The notes: generated from the letters alone by a model not told the origin. Shown: positions 21,911-35,725, counted from the first letter of the stretch. The stretch: 64,000 bases of DNA from Cordia subcordata (GCA_028554755.1 JAPTOF010000025.1:186001-250000), one strand, 5' to 3'. Program-made: numbers and translations.

Positions 21911-23635
21911 ATGGGTAGAAAGAAGAAAACTTCTTCTCCTTCACATCATAGTGCAAGGATTTCAGAAAGTAAAAAATCTAAAATTAGTAAATCTAAATCC
22001 ATGGCAAAGCCCAGCCATGCTCCTTCTTTAGAGGTTGATTCGGCCTCTTTTCTTGAGAGTGAAGATGTCTCCTCAACCTCTAGCAACGTTTTTTGAGAAG
22101 TCTATGATGCCCTTGAATCAGGTAAATCATTCCAGCAACTTCATAAGCCAAATATCTTGGTGAAAAAAGAGATGGTTCAAGATTTCTTGCAAAAATCTAG
22201 TTCTCCACAAAACTCTTGCTTGCAATATGACAAAAACTTACTTGAGAAAGATCTTGCTCAGCACCTTTTTGTCTCTCCCCAAAAGAGCTCGAGTCCAATC
22301 AGCCCGAGTATGCAAGCTAAACACTCAGAATTTTCACATAGCTCTTCTAATGGAGAATCGACTTTGAGGGATAGAGAAGAAGAAGTTCAAGCTTTACCCG
22401 ATGGTCAACACCTTTTTTGTTTAGAGGGTAATAGCTTGGCTGAAAAGACAGAATCTTTTCAGCAAAAAGGTGTGTCGACTTTGGAAAAATCAAATCAAAA
22501 CTTGTCACCAAAAAAGTCAAATATGGACCCAAAGTCTGAACCACTTTTTTCAAAAACCATTGGGCATAAAAATGTTGAGCTTTTCCCTCCACTTCCATCT
22601 CAGCCGAAACAAGTTCATCTTGTTGGGAACATACTGCAAACTCAGCAAACAAATCAACAAAACGAAAATGCCACCTCAAATGTTTTCGCCAACTCACCAA
22701 CTAATGTCAGCAAAGTTCATCTCAGTCAGCATGTTTCACAAACAAAATCCAATGAACTTCAAGCTCAAGGAGAGAATATCCAAGCTCAACATTCTCTCAG
22801 CCAAAGTTATGGAGAAAATGGAGCTCACCAAAATCAGCATAATGCTTGGAAAAGACCTCCCAAGCTAAGGTACGAACCTTCTCCACACGAGCCTTCACTT
22901 GATTGGGAAAAAGATTTTGTTGGTCATTGTGGTTCTAAATTGAAACTTATTGAGCATGAAACTAAAATTATTGATGGAGTTAGGGAAGTTATTGACCCCC
23001 CGGCTGACATTTATGATAAAGGAGAGGAATTCTGGACCCATTGTTTAGTTGGACAATTCCTTGGGGCCCCCCCTCCTTTCTTTCTCATTAAAAATATGGT
23101 GGATTTTGCATGGAAGAAATATGGATGGGTGGACAATTTTTCGAAAGGAAAAGGCTTATTTGTTTTCAAGTTTGAAAAGGAAGAGTATTGCCAAAAAGTC
23201 TTGGAACAACTCTGGCATGTCAATCATAGGCTTCTTTTGCTAAGGAAATGGGAACCAAACTTGCAATTTCTCAACTTAAAATGCAATAAGATTCCATTAT
23301 GGGTGAAACTTCGGGAAGTGCCATTAAGCTTATGGCCGAGAGAGGGGCTGAGTTACATTGCTTCCTTTATAGGGAGGCCTCTACAAATGGATGCCTTAAC
23401 TGAATCAAGGAGGAACTTGGAGTTTGCTAGAGTTTGTATAGAAGTTGATCTTGATGGTCATCTTCCAATTGAAATCTACCCCAAGTTAAGAGATGGTACC
23501 AAAACCAAAGTTGAAGTGAAGTATGCTTGGAAACCTTCAAAGTGTACAAATTGCAAAATGGTTGGGCATGTGGAAAAATTCTGCCCTCTTCTTCAAAAAC
23601 CAATAGCTCAACAACAAAGGGCTGCCCCCACTACT
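21911..23635 (+). pseudogene. Family B ORF1 (copy 2): DUF4283 and intact CCHC
   Basis: Starts MGRKKKTSSPSHHSARISES. An AGA to TGA change at 22094-22096 stops the first frame after SSTSSNVF. From 22157 the frame is open for almost 500 codons up to the join at 23635. Landmarks: FPPLPSQP, the RYEPSPHEPSLDW stretch before DUF4283, HCLVGQFLGAPPPFFLI, GKGLFVFKFEKEEYCQKV, SYIASFIGRPLQMDALTES, and an intact knuckle CTNCKMVGHVEKFC. The ORF1 C-terminal tail is missing because the family D segment begins here. This is the best-preserved LINE ORF1 in the window. Confidence 0.85.
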
Positions 23636-26321
23636 ACAAAGTCTTTGATATAGTTGGCATGAACCCATTGACTCCAAAGTGAATCTTTAATAGCATAACT
23701 CCTCCAAAAAATTTTCAGCGTGTATGTAAGATTAACCTCTTCAATGCTCCGAATACCAAGTCCACCCTCTTGAAAAGGGAGACAAACTTCCTTCCACGCC
23801 ACCTTTGGACCAGTTCCTCTCCACAAAAAAGCTTTAAATTTTGACTCAATGGCTGCCACAACACCTTTTGGTAAGAGAAAAGCATTTGCCCAATAAGCAC
23901 AAATTTGGAGGAGGACGGATTTGATGAGCACTAGTCTTCCCGCAAAAGAAAGCCAATTATTACTCCATGAATCAAGCTTAGAGTTGATTTTTTCCAAGAG
24001 TGGACAGCAATCATTCTTCCTAAGCTTTCTTGAAACAAGTGGAATGCCCAAGTAACGGATTGGAAGCTCACCCTCTTGAAACCCAATTCTATTCATAATT
24101 GCTCTTTTCTCTTCATTTGAGGCCCCTCCAAGGAAGAACACACTCTTTGCATTATTTACAACCAGCCCTGAATAAGTTGAGAAAGTCTTCAATGTGCTCA
24201 TGATACAATCAATTGAATACATATCCCCTCTACAAAAGATAAAAAGATCATCTGCAAAACAAAGATGATTAAGCTTGATGCTCCCACACTTTGGGTGGAA
24301 GTGAAACCTCGGATTAGAAGCCAAGTTGTTTAGCATGCATGTAAGCACCTCCATACAGAGAACAAAAATGTAAGGGGAGATGGGATCTCCTTGCCGAATG
24401 CCATTTGCACCAAAGAAATATCCTTCCAATCCTCCATTTAGGGCAATGCAAAAACTAGGAGTTTTAATGCACTCCATAATCCAGCCCACAAACTTTTTGG
24501 GGAAGCCAAAAGCAAAAAGGGTGCATTCAATGAATCTCCAATTTAAGGAATCAAAAGCTTTCATGATGTCGACTTTAAAAGCACATCTTGAAGTGATGTC
24601 TCCTTTGATAACCTCTCAAAATGTCATGTGCCATAAGAATATTTTCATGGATGAGTCTACCCTTCATGAAGGCTGATTGATTCCATGAGATAATGTGTGA
24701 TAAGCAAGCTTTTAACCTATTTGCAATGATCTTAGAAATGCACTTGTAGATAGTATTACAACAAGAAATAGGCCTATAATCCTTGACCATGGAAGGATTT
24801 GAGGTTTTGGGCACAAGAGCAATGATAGTGGCATTTACCTCTTTAAGTAGCTTGCTAGAGTCAAAGAAAGATTTGATTGCATTTAAGACATCATTACCCA
24901 CAATCTCCCAAGCAGCCTTGTAGAAATGAGATGTATATCCATCCGGACCGGGCTTTTGTTTGGGTTGAGTGAAAAAAGTGCCTCCTTGATTTCTTCATTT
25001 GTGATAGGTGCAATGGTGGTGGCAGCAACATCTTGATCAATTTGCTTGTCAAAGATATTTCTCAAAAGATCCACATTGATGGTTGTGGAAGAATCAGCAC
25101 CAAGAAGCTTTTGAAATAGCCAATGAATTCATCCTTAACTTCAGCTTCGTCAATAAGAATATGACCCTCCTCATTCTTGATGGCATGGATAGTATTTTTG
25201 AGCCTCCTACCTTTAACAACATTATGGAAAAACTTTGTGTTTGCGTCTCCATCCTTAATCCAATTAAGTCTCGATTTTTGAAAGAGGATGGATTTATGTT
25301 TTGCTTCAAGTTCCTCCAATGTGCTCAAAATGCGTTTTTCCTTATCAATGAGAGAAAAATCTCGCTCACCATTAAGGAGAAAAAGTTGCACACTATCCAG
25401 CTCTTCCTTAAGCTTTTTGATGGCAAAAGGTATGGCAGCAAAGTGCTCCTTATCAAAGGATTTGAGAGCTATTTTTAAAGCTTTTTGCTTTTGAAAAAGG
25501 ATGTACATTGGTGTACCAAAGACCCGTGTACACCAATTTTCTTCAACAAGTTTGAGGAAATCCAAATGAGAGGTCCAAACATTATAAAATTTGAAAGGCT
25601 TTGGCGAGGATTTCCAAGACTTACATGTTTGCATGATAAGGGGGCAATGATCAGAGACTCCGGGGCTAGCAATCAAAAGAAAAGAGTGTTGGTAATTGTG
25701 TAGCCAAGTTCCATTGATGAGAGCTCTATCCAGCTTGCTAGCCAAGTAGTTTTGATTATGGCTTTTATTTGACCAAGTAAAACGTGGACCATGAGCATTT
25801 GCTTCTTGTAACTTTGCATTAGCAACAAAGTTCTTGAACGCACCAGCACTCTTTGGGATAGATAAAGTGTTTGATTTTTCTCCACAATGTAAGACCTCAT
25901 TGAAATCCCCAATGAGACATAGGTCATGTTCATCACACTAAGTACACCAATACTCAAGCTTCCTCCAAAGTTCATATCTTTTTGAAGCTTCATTGTGGCC
26001 ATAAATGAAGGCAACAAAGAAGGATTTATGAACATGATCATCAAAATTAAAGAGCAAAGCTTGGTCACATGAGTCAATCCAAGTTGCTTTAATCCCTTTC
26101 TTCCAAAAAAGCCAAATCCGCCCCTTGATAATATCATCCATGTAGTTTGAAAAACCAAAATTTTCAAATTGAGCACTAATGAGATTGATATTTTCAGCAC
26201 TAACCACCTTGTTCTCCAAAAGGCAAAGAATATCCAAGTGGTATTTATTGATCAGCAACTTTGCTTCCTTTTGCTTATTGGGGGAGTTAAATCCCCTAAT
26301 ATTCCATGAGCAAAAATTCAT
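23636..26321 (-). pseudogene. Family D ORF2 (copy 2): endonuclease and RT
   Basis: Starts at 26321 (MNFCSWNIRGFNSPNKQKEAK). The endonuclease runs to about 25620 (FLLENKVV-like LLENKVV, SDHCPLIM). It has a TAG near 25938, where the CT of YVSLG/WCT is disturbed, and a frameshift before 25745. The linker is open from 25745 to about 25110. The RT runs to 23640 (SFFDSSKLLKEVNATII, KAFDSLNWRFIECTL, GANGIRQGDPISP, FADDLFIF, RYLGIPLVSRKL). The FADD box is intact, unlike the copy at 1-1238. It ends at the chimeric join, so the zf-RVT is absent. Confidence 0.85.
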
Positions 26322-27867
26322 TGAGGGGGTATAGAAGGAGCACTAGGCTCAAAATCATGGTTGCTATTTGCATTTGACAAACCATCTTTTCCCAATTCAT
26401 CAACACAATAATTCTGAACAAGGTGATTTTGATTCCCAATTTGGCTTCTCCCACATGGTGAGGACTTCAAAAATATTTGGGTGCTTCATTTTCGAGCTTG
26501 AGGGGTCAAGAGGAACCCTAGCAAAAGAATGATTAGAAGAAGATTCCTTAGCTTTTGGAGAGGGTCCATCTTCTTGAGAGATCTTAAGAGGAGCTTTTTT
26601 GCTCATGGGTTGCCATTCATAGTGAGTTTTTGATGGCTGTTTTGGAGGTTGCTTTTGAGATTGTGCTTTAGGTTTTAAGGGGCAATGATCCTCCACATGG
26701 CCAACAACTTTACATTGAGAACATTTTGTTGGCTTCCATGCATATTCCACCATGACTTTTGCCTTTGATCCGTTCATAAGCTTTGGGAAGACAACATCCG
26801 GAAGACTTTCCTCCAAGTCAACTTCAATGCAAACTCTTGCAAAATCCAAATTTCTTCTTGAATCAGTGAGACCATCCATTTGGATCGGTTTTCCAATGAA
26901 GGAGCCAATATACCCGAGTCCTCTTTTTGAGTAGAGGCTCATTGGAACATCCCAAAGTTTAACCTATAAAGGCACTCTTTTGCAAGAAAGGTTAACAAAT
27001 TCAAGGTTAGGTTCCCATTTCCTAAACAAAAGAGGCCTATGATTAACATGCCAAAGTTGTTGAAGAATTTTTTGGCAAAACTCTTCTTTTTCAAATCTGA
27101 AAATGTAGAGACCCTTTCCTTTTGTATGAATATCAACCTTGCCAAATTTCTTCCAAACAAGTTCCACCATGTTTTTGATGAGAAAGAAGGGTGGGGGGGC
27201 ACCTAAGAATTGTCCAACAAGGCAATGATTCCAGAATTTATTCCCCTCTTCATAAATATCCTCCGTGGGTCGCCACTTCTCTATTTCCATTAACCAAATT
27301 GAAAACATGCTCTTCATCAAATTTAAGATTAGTATTGAGATGTTCAGCAAACACACCACCCCAGTCAGAAGAAGGATTATTTGCACTAGGCTCAAATCTT
27401 GGTCTAAGTGGTTTTTTCCAAGCATTATAGTGGCTGGATGTATGAACTTGATTATGCCTAGCAATAAAAGACAAGTTTTTTCCTTCATCATAGATCTTCC
27501 TTTCTTCATCATTTGAATTTGGAAAGTTGAAATTACCTTGTGCATGGTCAGCGCCTCTTGAAGGTGGTTTTGCTCTTTGCTCTTCCAAATATGTGGAGCT
27601 TTGTTTTTCAGCGTTTGAAAGCTTTGTAGTCATGGCTTGTGTGGCGTCCACTTCAGCAAAAATAAGTTGCTGATTTCGCATATTTTGACCAGTATTTTGA
27701 CTTTTAAGTGGAGGGAAATCAGCTTGCAAATCACGTGGGGCAGCATTTGGGATGGTGGGATCTGATTGCAATGTGTCACATCCATGTTGTGCTGTCAAAA
27801 AGAGCTTTGTTTGACCTGAAAAGTCACTAACAAGATCAGGGGGGACGTGTTTTAACCCGTGGATAAT
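26318..27867 (-). pseudogene. Family D ORF1 (partial): DUF4283 and zinc knuckle
   Basis: Sense direction is leftward. The N-terminus with the MGKKKK leader is missing. The frame 27867-27250 has QADFPPLKSQ and FEPSANNPSSDWGGVF. DUF4283 follows in other frames (HCLVGQFLGAPPPFFLIKN near 27220, KGKGLYIFRFEKEEFCQKI, then MSLYSKRGLGYIGSFIGKPI from 26942). The knuckle CSQCKVVGHVEDHC (about 26720-26690) is intact, and a Pro/Ser/Lys tail follows. The end meets ORF2 by ATGA near 26318-26321. Confidence 0.82.
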
Positions 27868-30800
27868 TGAAAAGCGCACGGTGCATCCTTTTCTTGTTGC
27901 ATTTGTCTATGGCCGCAATGATCCTCTTAGGAGAAAAGCTCTCTGGAATAAGATTGAAGAATGGAGTTTCATATGTGGTAATGGGGAACTTTGCGTTTTG
28001 GGTGATTTCAATGAAGTCCTTTTCTGTGGTGACAAGTCAAACTCCTCTTCTATTTCTCCTAATGCCAAAGATTTTGCTAATTGCTTGATCAAAGCAAATC
28101 TGAAGGAGTTAAAAGCACACGGTCCACGTTTCACTTGGACAAATAAGAGCTCTCTTGGGAACTTCTTGGCATGTAAACTTGATAGGGCTTTGGTCAATGC
28201 AAATTGGATTCATAATAAGCAAGACTCGTTTCTTTTGGTGGATAGCCCGGGCATATCCAATCATAGTCCTTTAATTGTCCATTCTTGCAAGTCTTGGATC
28301 TCCACTCCAAAACCATTTAAATTCTACAATGCTTGGTCAAAACACAAGGATTTCTTGAAGCTTGTCGAGGAACATTGGAGTGTGAGGGTTTTTGGCACTC
28401 CTATGTTTTCTCTCTTTCAAAAACAAAAATCTCTCAAGCAAGCACTAAAGTCTTTCAACAAGAAATACTTTACTACCATTCCGAGTTCTCTCTTGAAGCT
28501 CCAAAATATCCTCTATGAAGTTCAGTTTGAGACTCTCAATGGAAATATTAGGGCTGATTTGATCGAAAAGGAAAAGAATTTGCTGAAGAGTATTGATGAA
28601 TTGGATAACATTTATAAATCTATGCTTTCTCAAAAAGCACGGGTAAATTGGATCAAAGAAGGGGATGCAAATTCTAAGTTCTTTCACAACACAATCAAAG
28701 GTAGAAGGCATAAAAGCTCCATTTGCATGGTCAAGAATGATGAAAATCAGATTCTCACAAATGAGCAAGAAGTCAAGGCTGAATTTGTTGAGTATTTTAA
28801 GAAGCTCCTTGGCACTCCTTCAAGCTCTCTTGCTACTACTGAATTGATCAAAAATATTGTCGGTAAGACAATTAAAGTTGAAGAACCAAACTCTCTTTTG
28901 GCTCCTATCACTCATGATGAGATTAAGAGGACACTTTTTTCACTCAATCCAAACAAAAGTCCGGGTCTGGATGGCTTTACTTCTCATTTCTACATGGCCT
29001 CTTGGGAAATTATTGGTGAGGATGTTTTGAAGGCTATTACCTCCTTCTTTCAATCATGCAATCTTCTTAAGGAGGTAAATACAACTATCATTACTCTTGT
29101 GCCTAAAATGCAAAATCCATACATGGTTAAAGACTATAGGCCGATTTCTTGCTGCAACACTATATACAAATGTATCTCCAAGATTCTTGCAAATAGAATA
29201 AAAAATTGCTTGCCTCACATCATCTCTTGGAACCAATCAGCATTTCTCAAGAATAGACTCATAAATGAAAACATCCTCATTGCTCATGAACTTATGAGAG
29301 GCTATGCAAGAAAGCACATCTCCTCTAGATGTGCTCTCAAAGTGGACATCATGAAAGCTTTTGATTCTCTCAATTGGAAATTCATTGAAGTCTCCCTTGT
29401 TGCTTTTGGCTTCATACAAAGTTTGTGAATTGGATTATGGCTTGCATCACCACCACTAGTTTCTCTATTGCTATTAATGGTGGACTGGAGGGCTTTTTTC
29501 AAGGAGCTAATGGAATTCGACAAGGTGATCCTTTATCACCCTATATCTTTGTCATTTGTATGGAGGTCCTCACGTGCATGCTAAATAAGCTTGAAAGCAG
29601 CCCGTATTTTGACTACCACCCAAAGTGCTCATCTTTGAAGCTAAATCACCTTTGCTTTGCGGATGATCTTTTCATTTTTTGCAAAGGAAATCTTCAATCT
29701 ATTACAAGCATCAAGGAAGTTTTGGACCTCTTCTCCACTTATTCAGGGCTCAACGTCAATCAAGCTAAAAGTAATATTTTCTTTGGGGGAGTTCCGGATG
29801 ACATAAAGCAAACAATCCTTCAACAATTGGAATTCAAAGAAGGTATTCTTCCCATCCGCTACCTTGGTATTCCTCTTGTCTCAAGAAAACTAAGGAAAGC
29901 TGATTGCATGCCTCTCCTTGAAAAGATCAATGCAAAGCTTGAAAATTGGGCAAACAAATGGCTCTCCTTTGCTGGAAGACTTGTTCTCATCAAATCCATT
30001 CTTATGCAAATTTGTTCCTCAAAGCAAGTGCTTTCCTCCTCACAAAAGGTACAATGGCAGCAATTGAATCAAAATTCAGATCCTTCCTTTGGAGAGGCAC
30101 CGGGCCAAAAATTGCTTGGAAAGATGTTTGCTTACCATACCTTGAAGGGGGTCTTGGAATTCGAAGATTGAGTGAGATCAATATCACTTACTTACTCAAA
30201 ATCTTTTGGAGAATGTATGCCACCAAAGACACTCTTTGGAGCAAGTGGATCCATGCAAATTATATCAAGAATAGCTCCATTTGGGCCATACAAATTCCTC
30301 ATGATGCAAGTTGGATCATAAAGTCTCTTTTGCAAATCCGTGGGGTTGCAAGGAATTTCATCCAACATAAACTTGGCAATGGCACAAATACTGTTTTTTG
30401 GCTGGACAATTGGCATCAAGAAGGTCCTCTTCTCGACCATTGGAGCTCAACCTTCCCTTCACCTCCTTTGCTTGCCAAGGTTTGCGACATCTATATTAAT
30501 GGTCAATGGACTTGGCCTTTAAATCTTCTCCATGTCCAGATTCCACTTGTTAATCTTGATGAAAATGTCCATGATTCTTCTCTTTGGCTGCCTTCAAAGA
30601 ATGGTAATTTTTCATTTAAGCTTACTTGGGATCATATTCGTAAGAAGGGTCATACAGTTAACTGGCACAATTTGGTTTGGCACAAAGGTCATAACCCTAG
30701 ACATGGTTTCATTTGCTGGCTTGTTTTTCATGATCGGCTTTCAACTCTTCAAAAATTATTAAGTTGGGGGACTGATTGCAAACCCACTTTGTATCTTTTG

Positions 30801-31181
30801 TCGCATGGGTTGTGAAACAAGAGATCACCTTTTTTTCGAATGTAGCTTCACACGCAGAATTTGGAGACATGGTCTTGCAATCTCCCTTGTTCTAGAGAAG
30901 TTGATTTGTTGGGATGAAATTTGTGCCTATCTCACACCTTTTGCTCTTGAAAATAACTTGAAAGCTACTATCCTTAAGCATCTTCTTGGAGCATCCGTTT
31001 ACCACATTTGGGTTGAAAGAAACCAGCGTATTTTCAAGCAAGAAGCAAAACGGAGGATCAAATCACAAGTACTATCTTCAATGAAGTTAGAACTCGTATT
31101 ATCTTTGGTAGGAAATTTCCTTCAAATGCGCTGAATATTGCCTTATGTAAATTGTGGAAATTAGATGAGATACTTGGTTAG
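27868..31181 (+). pseudogene. Family B ORF2 (copy 2): endonuclease to zf-RVT, broken
   Basis: Begins inside the endonuclease after the join. Open 27881-29428 (VLGDFNEVLFCGDKSN, NHSPLIV, EGDANSKFFHNTIKGRRHK, NKSPGLDGFTSHFYM, SWNQSAFLKNR, KVDIMKAFDSLNW). One base is lost at FGF/PTKF near 29413. RT palm continues 29425-30171 (GIRQGDPLSPYIF, HLCFADDLFIF), one base is lost near 30010, and the thumb and zf-RVT continue 29946-30815. An extra G at 30767 (SWGT) shifts the frame; the same G occurs in the copy at 55187. The last part (MGCETRDHLFFECSF) reaches the stop at 31179-31181. Confidence 0.87.
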
Positions 31182-31270
31182 GTTTCTCCATTCCTTTTCT
31201 GATTCTTGTACTTGAACGTTTCTTTTATGAAATCTTACTTACTCAAAAAAAAAAACAATGCCATTGCCAA

Positions 31271-33185
31271 CTATTTCAGCACCTTGGGTTTTGCTAATCA
31301 CACGGATGAGAATATAAGAGGAAGACTTTGGCTCTTTTGGAGAAATCATCTCAAAATCAACATCCTTGATGGCATGGAACAACGTATTCTTTGTCATCTC
31401 TCCATTGCTGCAAATTGCTCTTTTTTCATTGGATTTATCTATGGAAAAAACACTCCCTCATCGAGGAGATTGCTTTGGAAAAAAATTAAAATTTGGAGTG
31501 ATTGGTGTCTCGATGGTCCACTTTGCATTATGGGTGATTTCAACGAAATCCTTCATGATAGATCCACTTCCTGGAGTATTCCATCTAGTGCATATGATTT
31601 CAAACAATGTGTTGCTCAAGCCAAATTACACGAAACAATAGCTTTTGGTCCGCACTTCGCATGGTCCAACCAAAGCTCACATGGAAACTACATTGCAAGC
31701 AAAATCGATCGGGCACTCGTTAATCCACAACGGATGGGGCACATGGAGAACTCTTTCCTCTTGGTTGACAATCCCGGTATTTCAGATCATTGCCCTCTCA
31801 TTTTGCATACCAACTTGATCATGCATTCCTCCCCAAAGTCGTTCAAATTCTACAATGCATGGACATCTCATGAATTCTTTTTACCTTTTGTGGAAAAGCA
31901 TTGGAGTGCGCGGGTTTTTGGCAGTCCAATTTTCTTTTTATTCCAAAAGCAAATTATCTCAAGAAGGCATTGAAGGAGTTTGATAAGACTTATTACTCTT
32001 GCATCCCACATCAAGTTGGTCACCACAAGGATAACCTCAGATTGGTGCAGGTTGACATTCTCAACGGGTTTGTTAATGAGTAGAACATTAACCAGGAAAA
32101 GGAGATCATGTTGAAGATTGAAGAACCTGAGAGCATTCATAAACACATGCCCCACCAAAAATCTAGACTCCAATGGATTAAGCATGATGACACAAATTCA
32201 AGCTTCTTTCACAATGTTATAAAAGGAAGGAGAAGCAAGAGCACTATTAATGCTATCATGAATGATGATGGCACTCTCCTTACCTCTTGTAAGGATATCA
32301 AGGCTGAATTCATTTCCTACTTCAAGCATCTCCTTGGTACTCCAAAGTCTACACATGCCAATGTGAACACCATTAAAGGTATTCTTGGGAAAACTATTGG
32401 GGAGGATCTCTCGGCCAACCTTGCTGCTCCTGTCACCTTAGACGAGATCAAGAACACTCTCTTCTCCATTAATCCCAACAAAAGTCCGGGCTCACATTTC
32501 TATATGAATGCTTGGAATATTGTGGGCGATGACATTCTCAATGCTATTAGCTCCTTTTTCACACCTCCAAGAAGCTCCTTAAAGAGGTAAATGCAACATA
32601 CATTGCTCTTGCACCTAAAGTCCATAACCCCACAAAGGTTAAAAACTTTAGGCCCATTTCTTGTTGCAATACCATTTACAAATGTATTTCCAAGATCCTT
32701 GCAAATAGAATTAAAGCTTGCCTACCTTCTATTATTTCCTGGAATCAGTCTGCTTTTATTGAAGGAAGGCTCATCAATGAGAACATTCTTCTTGCTCATG
32801 ACATATTTAGAGGCTATTCTAGAGCCCATATCTCTCCAAGATGTGCTTTGAAAGTTGACATCATGAAAGCTTTTGACTCTCTTAGTTGGGATTTCATTGA
32901 AACTACTCTTCATGCTTTTGGTTTTCCAAGCACCTTTATTGGATGGATTATGGCATGTATTACCACTCCTGGTTTCTCCATCTCCGTTAATGGAAGTCTT
33001 GAAGGGTTTTGCAAAGGGGCAAATGGAATTAGGCAAGGTGATCCTCTCTTCCCCTGTATCTTTGTTATTTGTATGGAAGTTCTTTCATCCATGCTTAACA
33101 AGCTTGAGCATAACCCAAGTTTTGGGTACCATCCCAAATGTGCAAAACTGAAGCTAAATCACATTTGCTTTGCGGATGACCTTTT
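31271..33185 (+). pseudogene. Array unit 3: endonuclease and RT, first part
   Basis: Continues the endonuclease after the TSD (FSTLGFANHTDENIRG, RLWLFWRNHLKIN). Nine bases (the DGD codons) are missing near 31558 in GDFNEILHD/RST. The shared TAG after NGFVNE is at 32081-32083. The RT begins near 32430 with 12 bases missing in SPG/SHFY, and the five-T frameshift is near 32550. KVDIMKAFDSLSWDF and GIRQGDPLFPC are seen, then the H1 insertion cuts it inside FADDL at 33185. Confidence 0.85.
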
Positions 33186-35725
33186 TTTTTTTTGCGGATT
33201 AAGTAAGATTTGTATTAAGCGCAAAATTCGGTACAACACCATCCAAACCCTCAAACTAAATGATACAACATTACAAAGCAAGACAAGTTTGAGGGTAAGC
33301 AAATCAAAACAAAAGGGAAATCCCAAGAAGAAAAACAATAAAGAGAGATCCAATCAAGTCTCAAAACGTATCAAATGGGGGTAGGATTAGGATGTTCAAG
33401 TCTGGTCCGAGAGCCTTCAAGTGTGTTCCCAATATTCCCTTCCCATCTATCTTGCTCAACACTCAAGTTATCTTCAATCAATTGCCTTCATTTTGATTTT
33501 CATGTTGTTGGACGTCCAAATCAGCAACATTTGTGTCATTTTCTTGGATCATGACATTTTCTTCATCACTCTTTATCAAATCATCCTTTACTTTTGATGT
33601 GCCTTCATTTGCATTAAGGACCGCAAAACGATTATTTTCCAACTTTTCTTCAACAATAGGGGCTGGATTCTTTGCCAAACTTGGAGCTTGAACCGAATTA
33701 ACCACCACATTGGAGAATGGGGTAGGATTAAAATTCTCAACTTTCTTCCACACTCTTCTATTCTTTGCCATTTTCCAACTATCATTCTTCTTTTCAATCA
33801 CTTTAGGTGCTTGCCTAGGAGCATTTTTTGGGGGACCACTTTGACACATAGAAAGGGAGTGTCCAACAATCTTGCAAGAAGGGCAAACAAGAGGCTTCCA
33901 TGCATATTCAATGTCGATTTTGGCCCAATCCCCATTTCTTAATTTCACATAGGTGTGATCAGGGAGAGACTTTGAAAGATCCATTTCCACACACACTCTT
34001 GCAAAACCAACAAAGGCACGTGATTCCGTAAGCTTATCCATTTGTAATGGTATGCCAATAGTACTTGCAATGTAGCTAAGACCTCTTCGAGTGATAAGTG
34101 CGCATGGAACATTTCTAAGTTTGACCCAAAGTGGCACTTTTTCCCATCCAAAGTTTATCATTTGTGCATTAGCATCCCACTTTCTTAATAAGAGGCCGGT
34201 GATTAACGTGCCAAAGTTGTTCCATAACTTGATTGCAATACTCATCATTTTCAAACTTAAAAGCAAAGAACCCATTCTCAGCCGATTTAATCTCCACCTT
34301 GCCAAATTTTTTCCAATGATTATCAACCATTTTCCTAAGGAGAAAAAATGGGGGAGGCCTATCTAAGAATTGGCCAATGAAGCAATGTTTCCAATGCCCA
34401 TCACCCTCTTCAAAGACATCACTTGGTGGGGCAGCCCCTATTCTTCCATTTTCAACAAGAGGCTCATGAAAATCAAGTTTAAGAGAATGCATGAGGTTAC
34501 CTACGAGATGGTCCTTCCAATCCAAATTTGATGCCCATGCCGAGTGTTGAAGGGGAGCTTGAAATGATGTGCTTGCTGGCTGGGATGTAGAAAAAGTATT
34601 TTGCTAAAGTTGGTCACAAAAACTTCCTCCATTTGCTTCATGAATTCCTTGAGAAAAGAGAGAAGTTGAGGTGTAATGATTTCCTTGAAAATGATGCTCT
34701 TGACCAATTGAAATTGCATGGAGATGTCCATGGGAGAGGACATGATTTTGGTTGATTAAACGCTGAGGAGCTTGCTGGAGGTCATTTCCATTTGGAACTA
34801 GTGGAGAATGACAAGTATTTTTTAAAGAGTCATAAGTGGCAGCCATGTCAAAAGGAGGGGCTGACATGGACGAAGAGGCTGAACGCTTTTGTTGGCCAAA
34901 AGAGGAGCCATTTCGGTATTGATTCTTGGAAGAGCTTTGCTGACTTGTTTGCATAGGTGAAGTGGCATCATTAAATGATGTGGCAGCCACATATGTGCCA
35001 TGTTCAAAGCCACATGGACCAGCAAATTTGCCACTCTGTTGAATACACAAAAGGGGAAATTCTTCTAGGTTAGCATCAAAAGTGTGATTCAAATTGAGTG
35101 GTGGGCCTCCCACATTGGAATTTGAGAGATGTGCTGTCATATTATGGTGTGGGGAGGCAGAAAAGAGGTCCTTTTGGCCTGAAAAAGTAGCCGCAAAATC
35201 AGGTTTGTCATGTACCTTACCAACCGAGAAACCATTGGGTATTAACCAGTTTGCTTTTCCATCTTCTTCAATCGTACAGAACTTCCGTGGCTGAAATTTT
35301 GGGCATTTGCAACGAAATTTTCAAGCAAAATAGCATGGTTTTGACCATGAGAAATTGCATTTTGAGTTGGAGAAGAGACAAGCTCGTTTGCAAGATGCAT
35401 TTCAGCACAAATAGACGCCGAAGTGTTTTTGCTGATTTGAAGTTCATTTTCGTTCATATTAGAATGATGGAAATCAGATTTTGAAGCATGAGAAATGTTC
35501 TCCACATTTTGAAGATGAGAATGCAAATCATCATTTTCTTTTGGCACTAATCTTTCACAACTTTTTCTGGACAAACTTTGCACAAGTTCCTTCTTGGAGA
35601 TATTGTATTTTTCCTCAAGGAATTTTCCCAAACCAATTGAGGGGGGGCAAATTTTTCTAGCTGCTTCAATTTTCTTATCCAAATCTTCAAAATAAACTTG
35701 AGCTTGAGGAGATGAATGCTTACTT

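Larger units (their letters stand above)
23636..27867 (-). mobile_element. Internal family D segment, both ends missing
   Basis: Reads leftward from inside ORF1 to the end of the RT thumb. It has no 5' UTR, no zf-RVT, no 3' end and no poly(A). The left join is ACTACAAAG/TCTTTGATATAG (shared AG), the right join ATAATTG/AAAAGCGC. No TSD flanks it, and about 610 bp of the surrounding family B element are gone. It is almost identical to 1-1238 where they overlap. A normal retrotransposition product would have a 3' tail, so capture during break repair or gene conversion is more likely (inference). Confidence 0.83.
21695..31254 (+). mobile_element. Family B LINE, full ends, middle replaced by family D
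   Basis: The 5' part (21695-23635) and 3' part (27868-31254) are the two ends of one family B element. The TSD is AACAATTCCGTTGCCAA (21678-21694) against AACAATGCCATTGCCAA (31254-31270), two mismatches. The tail is CTTACTTACTC-A(n), lacking the usual GC. The middle is a minus-strand family D segment. By alignment with 49753-55677, about 610 bp of family B (end of ORF1 and start of ORF2) are missing there. Without the D segment and with that loss restored, the length would be about 5.93 kb. Confidence 0.87.
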
